Shown here: one piece after another, positions 15,156-18,999 of the stretch
How positions within the stretch are numbered: the first letter of the stretch is position 1
Layout: each line of letters starts with the position of its first letter
Origin: Syntrophomonadaceae bacterium
GTDB lineage: Bacteria > Bacillota > Dethiobacteria > DTU022
Direction: 5' to 3'
DNA: 18,999 bases
NCBI GenBank assembly: GCA_007126465.1
Contig: SLBE01000216.1
Coordinates: forward strand, 1-18,999
Made by a program: the position numbers and the translations under genes
The notes under the pieces: generated by a model
What the model was told of the DNA's origin: nothing
The model's database searches: none
What the model saw: the letters and a program-made list of their open reading frames with translations, nothing else

Positions 15156-17170
15156 TGGCTACTAAAACAAAAGCCGGCCCAACAAAATACGAAATCAGCA
15201 TAAACGGTAAAACAGCGACGGTTGTTGAAGACACATACCTGCTGAAAGCAGTGATGGATGCCGGGTTCAACGTGCCCACACTCTGTCACCATAAAGATTT
15301 AACCCCGGACGGAACCTGCAGGCTCTGTTTGTGCGAGGTTGAAACCAATGGCAAGAAAAAACTGGTTACAGCCTGTAACTATCCCGTTCGCAGTGAAATT
15401 AAAGTTAAAACTAACACCGAAGAAATCAAGAAGCACCGTAAAAGCCTGGCTGAAATGTACCTGGGACGCTGGCCCAACGTGGAAACAATTCAAAATATCG
15501 CCAAATTATGCGGAGCGACTGATAAAGAAAAGTATAAAAGTGATATAACTGATGAAAACCCGAAAGCCTGTATCCTCTGCGGCCACTGCGTGCGCGCCTG
15601 CAGCTCATTCATGATCCAGGACATTTTAGGTTTTGCCGGAAGAGGCATTAAAAGGCACCTGACCATGCCCTTTGGGGATGTAGACCCTCACTGTGTTGGA
15701 TGTACTTCATGCGGTTATGTTTGTCCGACCGGGGCAATCCAGATTACCGATGAGATGAATAACCCGGTTGATCCTGAGTTAATTCGCCGTCATGGTATGA
15801 AGGTAAATGCTGAGATGGCGACCCTTGACAAGATGCAAAACCGGATGCGTGAAGTAGGTACCGCTAATATTGTGGAAGTAATGGACGCCTATGATCTACT
15901 ACCTGTCCATAACTTTAAATTTGGCAAACATCCTGATACCCATAAAATCGACTCAAAAGTTATGACCCGTGATTACTTCACCCAGGGAGCAGCAGATGCC
16001 TGCTGGCTTGGTTGTTCAATGGCATGTGCCAAGGCTGTAGACGGCTTCGAGCTCAAAACCGGCCCCTATAAAGGAGAAAAAGTTGTAGTTGATGGGCCCG
16101 AATATGAAACAGCTGCCGGCGGGTCTAACATGGGAGGATTTGACCTTGATTTTATCGTAGAATATAACTTTTACTGCGATACTTACGGTATTGACACCAT
16201 ATCCTTTGCCACTACCATCGCTTTTGTAATGGAAGCTTTTGAAGCCGGAATTATTACAGAGGAACATACTGGAGGCAAAAAGTTAAATTTTGGTGCGATG
16301 GATGAAGCCCTGGAGTGCTTACATGAAATGGCTCGCGGTGAAGGCTTTGGTGTCGAAGTAGGCCAGGGTGTGAGGCGGCTGAAAGAGAAGTGGGTAAAAG
16401 AATTAGGCGCCGATCCTGAATTCCTTAACGATATCGGTATGGAAGTAAAAGGCCTGGAATTTTCAGAATACGTATCCAAGGAATCTTTAGCCCAGCAAGC
16501 CGGATATGCCATGGCTATAAAAGGTCCTCAGCATGACGAAGCCTGGTTAATCTTTATCGATATGGTTAATAATCAGATCCCCAGTTTTGATGACAAGGCT
16601 GAAGCACTTTACTATTTCCCGCTGTTCAGGATCTGGTTCGGATTGCTTGGCCTATGTAAGATTGTCTGGAATGATGTGGCCCCGGCCGATAATAGCAAGT
16701 ATCCCCCACAGGAGGCTGCTAAAATTCCGGAACATGTAGAAAACTACTGGAAGTTTTTCGAAGGGATGACCGGAATTCCAGTAGACGAAGATAAAATGCT
16801 GCTGCAGGCTGAGCGAGTATTTAACCTGCAGCGCCTGATGAGCTATTACTTCGGTCGCGGCACACGCGAAGATGACATGCCGCCCCTGCGGGCTATCGGC
16901 CCGGCAACCGTGGAAGAATACCTTTCCAGGGAAGAGCGTTATGACAAACAGATGAAAGAAGAAATAGGCATAGATCCTGAAGGCAAATCAGCAGAAGAAA
17001 AGCTGGCCATAACCCGTGACCATCGCTTTAAGCAATATAATAAAGTAATTGACGCTGCCTATAAGCGACGCGGTTGGGATGAAAACGGTGTTCCCACTGT
17101 TGAAAGGTTAAAGCAAATTGGAATTGATATACCCGAGGTAATGGCCTTGCTGGAAAGACCGGATCAATAA
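15155..17170 (+). CDS. NuoG/HydA-type ferredoxin domains fused to AOR domains 2-3 (tungstopterin oxidoreductase, C-terminal half)
   Basis: 671 residues; ATG 15155 overlaps the previous stop (TAATG) and GGAGG lies upstream. Residues ~8-90 are a plant-type [2Fe-2S] domain (C44, C55, C58, ~C74). Residues 139-149 and 180-190 hold two [4Fe-4S] motifs (CILCGHCVRAC, CVGCTSCGYVC). From about residue 200 it matches AOR domains 2 and 3: CWLGCSMAC (283-291), GPEYET (Tyr317, Glu318), DTYGID (342-347), GPQHDEAW (His460) and GLLGLC (Cys501). These align with the P. furiosus AOR cluster cysteines 288/291/295/494, Glu313, the first DxxGLD motif and His448. AOR domain 1 is absent from this chain. The active site must form with the upstream-encoded chain. 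Substrate unknown; aldehyde/carboxylate is the default guess. Confidence 0.93.
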   Translation: MATKTKAGPTKYEISINGKTATVVEDTYLLKAVMDAGFNVPTLCHHKDLTPDGTCRLCLCEVETNGKKKLVTACNYPVRSEIKVKTNTEEIKKHRKSLAEMYLGRWPNVETIQNIAKLCGATDKEKYKSDITDENPKACILCGHCVRACSSFMIQDILGFAGRGIKRHLTMPFGDVDPHCVGCTSCGYVCPTGAIQITDEMNNPVDPELIRRHGMKVNAEMATLDKMQNRMREVGTANIVEVMDAYDLLPVHNFKFGKHPDTHKIDSKVMTRDYFTQGAADACWLGCSMACAKAVDGFELKTGPYKGEKVVVDGPEYETAAGGSNMGGFDLDFIVEYNFYCDTYGIDTISFATTIAFVMEAFEAGIITEEHTGGKKLNFGAMDEALECLHEMARGEGFGVEVGQGVRRLKEKWVKELGADPEFLNDIGMEVKGLEFSEYVSKESLAQQAGYAMAIKGPQHDEAWLIFIDMVNNQIPSFDDKAEALYYFPLFRIWFGLLGLCKIVWNDVAPADNSKYPPQEAAKIPEHVENYWKFFEGMTGIPVDEDKMLLQAERVFNLQRLMSYYFGRGTREDDMPPLRAIGPATVEEYLSREERYDKQMKEEIGIDPEGKSAEEKLAITRDHRFKQYNKVIDAAYKRRGWDENGVPTVERLKQIGIDIPEVMALLERPDQ

Positions 17171-17186
17171 ACAGGGAGTTTTTCGA

Positions 17187-17387
17187 ATGATTGAAGTAAA
17201 TAATAAAGAAAAACTGGACTGGTTCGAAGGTATGACAGTTCAGGATGTCCTTGATAAAATGGGGTATATTTATCCCCGTATAACAGTTAGCGTAAATGAT
17301 CAGCTGGTTAATAAAGAAGATTATGCAACCTATAAAGTGCCCGATAATGCCAGGGTTAATGTATTTCACCTGGCTCACGGTGGTTAA
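17187..17387 (+). CDS. MoaD/ThiS-like small sulfur-carrier protein
   Basis: 66 residues, ATG 17187 with AGGGAG upstream, 16 bases after the AOR C-terminal chain. The sequence is ubiquitin-like (VNNKEKLDWF, TVQDVLDKMG, TVSVNDQLVN) and ends in FHLAHGG, the Gly-Gly tail that is thiocarboxylated in sulfur carriers. MoaD supplies sulfur for the dithiolene of molybdopterin/tungstopterin. MoaD-like genes next to AOR genes are well known. It probably serves the pterin cofactor of the split AOR; a ThiS role is the alternative. Confidence 0.87.
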   Translation: MIEVNNKEKLDWFEGMTVQDVLDKMGYIYPRITVSVNDQLVNKEDYATYKVPDNARVNVFHLAHGG

Positions 17388-17408
17388 CCTTTAATTTAAA
17401 GTAAAGTT

Positions 17409-17454
17409 AAAGTGGGAAAACAATTATCTTAACCTCGTTTTCCCGCTTTTTAAT
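17409..17454 (+). terminator. Intrinsic terminator of the AOR operon
   Basis: AAAGTGGGAAAAC (17409-17421) pairs with GTTTTCCCGCTTT (17437-17449), 13 pairs including one G-U, followed by a T-run. It separates the AOR-complex operon from the kinase/ahcY unit. Confidence 0.93.
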
Positions 17455-17464
17455 TTAGACGAAT

Positions 17465-17493
17465 TTGACTTGTTGTTCAGATAGTGCTATAAT
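17465..17493 (+). promoter_or_regulatory. Strong sigma-A promoter of the leader/kinase unit
   Basis: TTGACT (17465-17470), exactly 17 bases, TATAAT (17488-17493). Transcription should start near 17500, about 300 bases before the kinase start. Confidence 0.85.
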
Positions 17494-17524
17494 TTGAAGG
17501 TAATACATTATAAAAACTTACATT

Positions 17525-17573
17525 AAAGCTGGAGAAAAAGGATAACTTATAGCCATTTCCATCCGGCTTTTTT
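17525..17573 (+). terminator. Leader hairpin 1 with T-run (possible early terminator)
   Basis: AAAGCTGGA (17525-17533) pairs with TCCGGCTTT (17562-17570), 9 pairs including one G-U, with a 28-base loop, followed by a T-run to 17573. The loop is long, so termination efficiency is uncertain. Confidence 0.5.
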
Positions 17574-17728
17574 ATTGAAAAGTAACACGGAGTGGAAGGA
17601 AAAGCTTGACCGGGTTGAGGGCATATAAGCCAATAGCTTTTATGGCCGCGATTATAAAGATAAAATAAACCTGTTTGGCTTAACGGATGGCTGTAATCAA
17701 GGCTGTTTTGGGAGAATTGTCTGAAACC

Positions 17729-17768
17729 AACCTCTGCCGTTGCTATCTGTAAGTATGCAGGTTTTTTT
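17729..17768 (+). terminator. Leader hairpin 2 with T-run, 33 bases before the kinase gene
   Basis: AACCTCTGC (17729-17737) pairs with GCAGGTT (17757-17763 plus flanking T) leaving one bulged C, followed by seven T. It lies between the promoter and the kinase, so read-through must be allowed or regulated. Confidence 0.6.
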
Positions 17769-17800
17769 ATTGGAAATTTATTAGTTGGAGGAGATTATTA

Positions 17801-18820
17801 ATGACAGCTCAGGTAGGCGGAAAGGCTAAAGTATATGGGATCGGTAACCCCTTAATTGATGTCCTTGCCCACGTCAGCGACGATGACATTGAAACACTGG
17901 AACTTGAAAAAGGCACTATGACCCTTATTGACAGTGAGCGTGGTAACGAGATTTTAAAGCATATTGATGACAGGGAAAAACAATATGCCTGCGGTGGTTC
18001 TGCCCCAAATACCATGATTACACTATCTGCGCTGGGCATTGAAACTGCCCTTGCCGGAATTGTTGGCAGCGATGAGCTGGGTAATATATATACAAAGCGT
18101 TTAAAGGACAAAGAGGTTCTTTCTGATTTATCAGTTGTTTCCGGTGGCGATACGGGAAGCTGTATTGTCCTTGTTACTCCTGATTATGAAAGAACTATGA
18201 GCACCAGGCTCGGAGTCTGCCAGGAATTTGGACCTGATCATGTTAATCATGACCGTATTGCTCAGGCAGACTATTTTTACTTTACCGGATACATGTGGGA
18301 TACAGATTCGCAAAAAGAAGCAATTAAGGCTGCCATCTCTACTGCCAGGAAAAACAATACAAAAGTAGCCTTTGATGTTGCGGATCCTTTCTGTGTTGAG
18401 AGACATCGTGATGATTTCCACGACTTAATCGAAAATTATGTAGATGTTTTGCTGGCAAATCGTGATGAAGCTCGTTTATTGCTTGACTTTGATGATCCGG
18501 AAAAAGCTTCAGCTGAGCTGGCTAAAAAAAATGTCATCGCTGCAGTTAAAAACTGTGCTGATGGATCCTGCATCACTGAAAATAACAGTAAAACCTGCCT
18601 GATAGATGCTTTCACTGTTGAAGCGGTTGACAGCACCGGTGCCGGCGACAATTACGCAGCTGGATTTATATATGGCCTGATTAATGGTTATTCCATTGCT
18701 GAGGCAGGCAGACTGGCTTCTTATATTGCTGCTCAGATTGTCAGGCAAACCGGGGCCCAGTTTGATGAAGAAACCGCAAACACTATTAAACAGGATATCA
18801 GTGAAGGTAAATGGCGTTAA
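17801..18820 (+). CDS. PfkB-family carbohydrate/nucleoside kinase, probably adenosine kinase
   Basis: 339 residues, ATG 17801 preceded by GGAGGAG. N-terminal YGIGNPLIDVLAHV and GGSAPNTMITLSALG (about 68-82) match the first PfkB signature region. The C-terminal VDSTGAGDNYAAGF (~275-288) is the second PfkB signature with the anion-hole GAGD and catalytic Asp. PfkB enzymes phosphorylate ribose, fructose or nucleosides. The next gene is S-adenosylhomocysteinase, which releases adenosine, so adenosine kinase (adenosine + ATP to AMP) is the favoured role; specificity cannot be proved from motifs alone. Confidence 0.85.
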   Translation: MTAQVGGKAKVYGIGNPLIDVLAHVSDDDIETLELEKGTMTLIDSERGNEILKHIDDREKQYACGGSAPNTMITLSALGIETALAGIVGSDELGNIYTKRLKDKEVLSDLSVVSGGDTGSCIVLVTPDYERTMSTRLGVCQEFGPDHVNHDRIAQADYFYFTGYMWDTDSQKEAIKAAISTARKNNTKVAFDVADPFCVERHRDDFHDLIENYVDVLLANRDEARLLLDFDDPEKASAELAKKNVIAAVKNCADGSCITENNSKTCLIDAFTVEAVDSTGAGDNYAAGFIYGLINGYSIAEAGRLASYIAAQIVRQTGAQFDEETANTIKQDISEGKWR

Positions 18821-18827
18821 GGTATTT

Positions 18828-18843
18828 CCAGGTTAATCCCTGG
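18828..18843 (+). other. Short hairpin between kinase and ahcY
   Basis: CCAGG (18828-18832) pairs with CCTGG (18839-18843) around a 6-base loop, with no T-run. It is too weak for a terminator, so kinase and ahcY are probably cotranscribed. Confidence 0.35.
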
Positions 18844-18882
18844 CTTAAATATAGTATTATAATTAAATGGAGGCGATAAAGA

Positions 18883-18999
18883 ATGGATTACAAGGTAGCA
18901 GACTTAAGTCTGGCTTCCTGGGGAAGAAAAGAAATTGATATTGCGGAGAAAGAAATGCCGGGTCTAATTGCGACCCGCGAAAAATACGCAGATCAAAAA
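18883..18999 (+). CDS. ahcY: S-adenosylhomocysteinase, N-terminal part (cut by window edge)
   Basis: 39 visible residues from ATG 18883, with GGAGG ten bases upstream. The sequence DYKVADLSLASWGRKEI followed by IAEKEMPGL is the conserved N-terminus of S-adenosylhomocysteine hydrolase. The enzyme splits SAH into adenosine and homocysteine using bound NAD. Downstream parts lie outside the window. Together with the kinase upstream it forms an SAH detoxification/adenosine recycling pair. Confidence 0.93.
   Translation, partial: MDYKVADLSLASWGRKEIDIAEKEMPGLIATREKYADQK

Larger units (their letters stand above)
17500..17768 (+). ncRNA. Structured leader RNA of unknown class (riboswitch, attenuator or independent small RNA)
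   Basis: About 270 bases from the predicted transcription start to a T-run, with no supported coding gene. It contains two terminator-like hairpins (listed separately). A hairpin ATAAGC...GCTTTTAT sits at 17624-17642. Two long-range pairings would exclude the terminators: CCATCCG (17559-17565) with CGGATGG (17684-17690), and ACGGAGTGG (17587-17595) with CCTCTGCCGT (17731-17740, one bulge and one mismatch). I found no match to SAM-I, purine, cobalamin, TPP or GEMM cores. The SAH/adenosine genes downstream make a related ligand plausible. A 6S-like RNA is another possibility. Confidence 0.5.

Noticed and set aside
11961..17170. Frameshifted or broken ordinary AOR gene
   Set aside because: The two AOR parts are separated by about 1000 codons of intact, ordered electron-transfer domains and each sits in a long clean ORF with its own ribosome binding site.
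17606..17668. 20-codon TTG-initiated ORF in the leader RNA with a possible AAGGA site
   Set aside because: Rare start, no repeated codons for attenuation sensing, and no recognisable product; likely chance within a structured RNA.
17500..17768. SAM-I (S-box) riboswitch suggested by the downstream ahcY gene
   Set aside because: The S-box core (GAGGGACUGGCCC-type and GGCAACC segments) is not present.
18858..18863. TATAAT as an ahcY promoter
   Set aside because: No -35 at proper distance, and the start of transcription would fall on the ribosome binding site.
1..18999. CRISPR arrays, insertion sequences, tRNA or rRNA genes
   Set aside because: No regularly spaced repeats, transposase-like ORFs or tRNA/rRNA-like sequences were seen on either strand.

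Overview
The window reads as a chromosomal segment of a strictly anaerobic, Gram-positive-type bacterium (Bacillota, Clostridia-like). Supporting signs are strong GGAGG-type ribosome binding sites, moderate GC, sigma-A promoters with consensus boxes, a class I cyclic-dinucleotide riboswitch, molybdenum and tungsten enzyme genes, and no visible aerobic respiratory gene. I cannot fix genus or species.

Left block (1-10340), N-heterocycle/purine-type catabolism. A PucR-family regulator (minus strand, truncated by the window edge) diverges from a tightly spaced operon: an FdrA-like protein (homologue of E. coli AllF), a 53-residue small protein, a DUF1116 protein (homologue of YlbE/AllG), then the three subunits of a molybdenum hydroxylase (FAD, 2x[2Fe-2S], Mo-pterin). 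After a 126-base gap holding two strong stem-loops come YqeB (EF2563 family), an eight-cysteine zinc-ribbon-like protein, and a YqeC-MocA fusion. YqeB, YqeC and MocA are the accessory set known from selenium-dependent molybdenum hydroxylases. The operon therefore looks like a hydroxylase, its maturation genes and carbamoyl-transfer-type proteins under PucR control.

Middle block (10341-11752). A consensus promoter, abutted by a perfect 11-bp inverted repeat, drives a class I c-di-GMP (GEMM-I) riboswitch upstream of one ParM/actin-like ATPase gene, closed by an intrinsic terminator.

Right block (11753-17454), the most striking part. Two adjacent ORFs overlapping by 1 base encode an aldehyde ferredoxin oxidoreductase (AOR) whose catalytic polypeptide is split at the domain 1/domain 2 boundary. 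The first ORF (1064 aa) is AOR domain 1 + NuoE/HydC-like + NuoF/HydB-like + two [4Fe-4S]. The second (671 aa) is NuoG/HydA-type ferredoxin domains + AOR domains 2-3. The layout resembles an electron-bifurcating HydABC hydrogenase with a tungstopterin AOR in place of the H-cluster domain and the pterin site shared by two chains. A MoaD/ThiS-like protein ending in Gly-Gly and a terminator close the operon. This is the best candidate for an undescribed system in the window.

Right end (17455-18999). A consensus promoter gives a roughly 300-base structured leader with two terminator-like hairpins in series, then a PfkB-family kinase (probably adenosine kinase) and the start of S-adenosylhomocysteinase: an adenosine/SAH recycling unit with an unidentified leader RNA.
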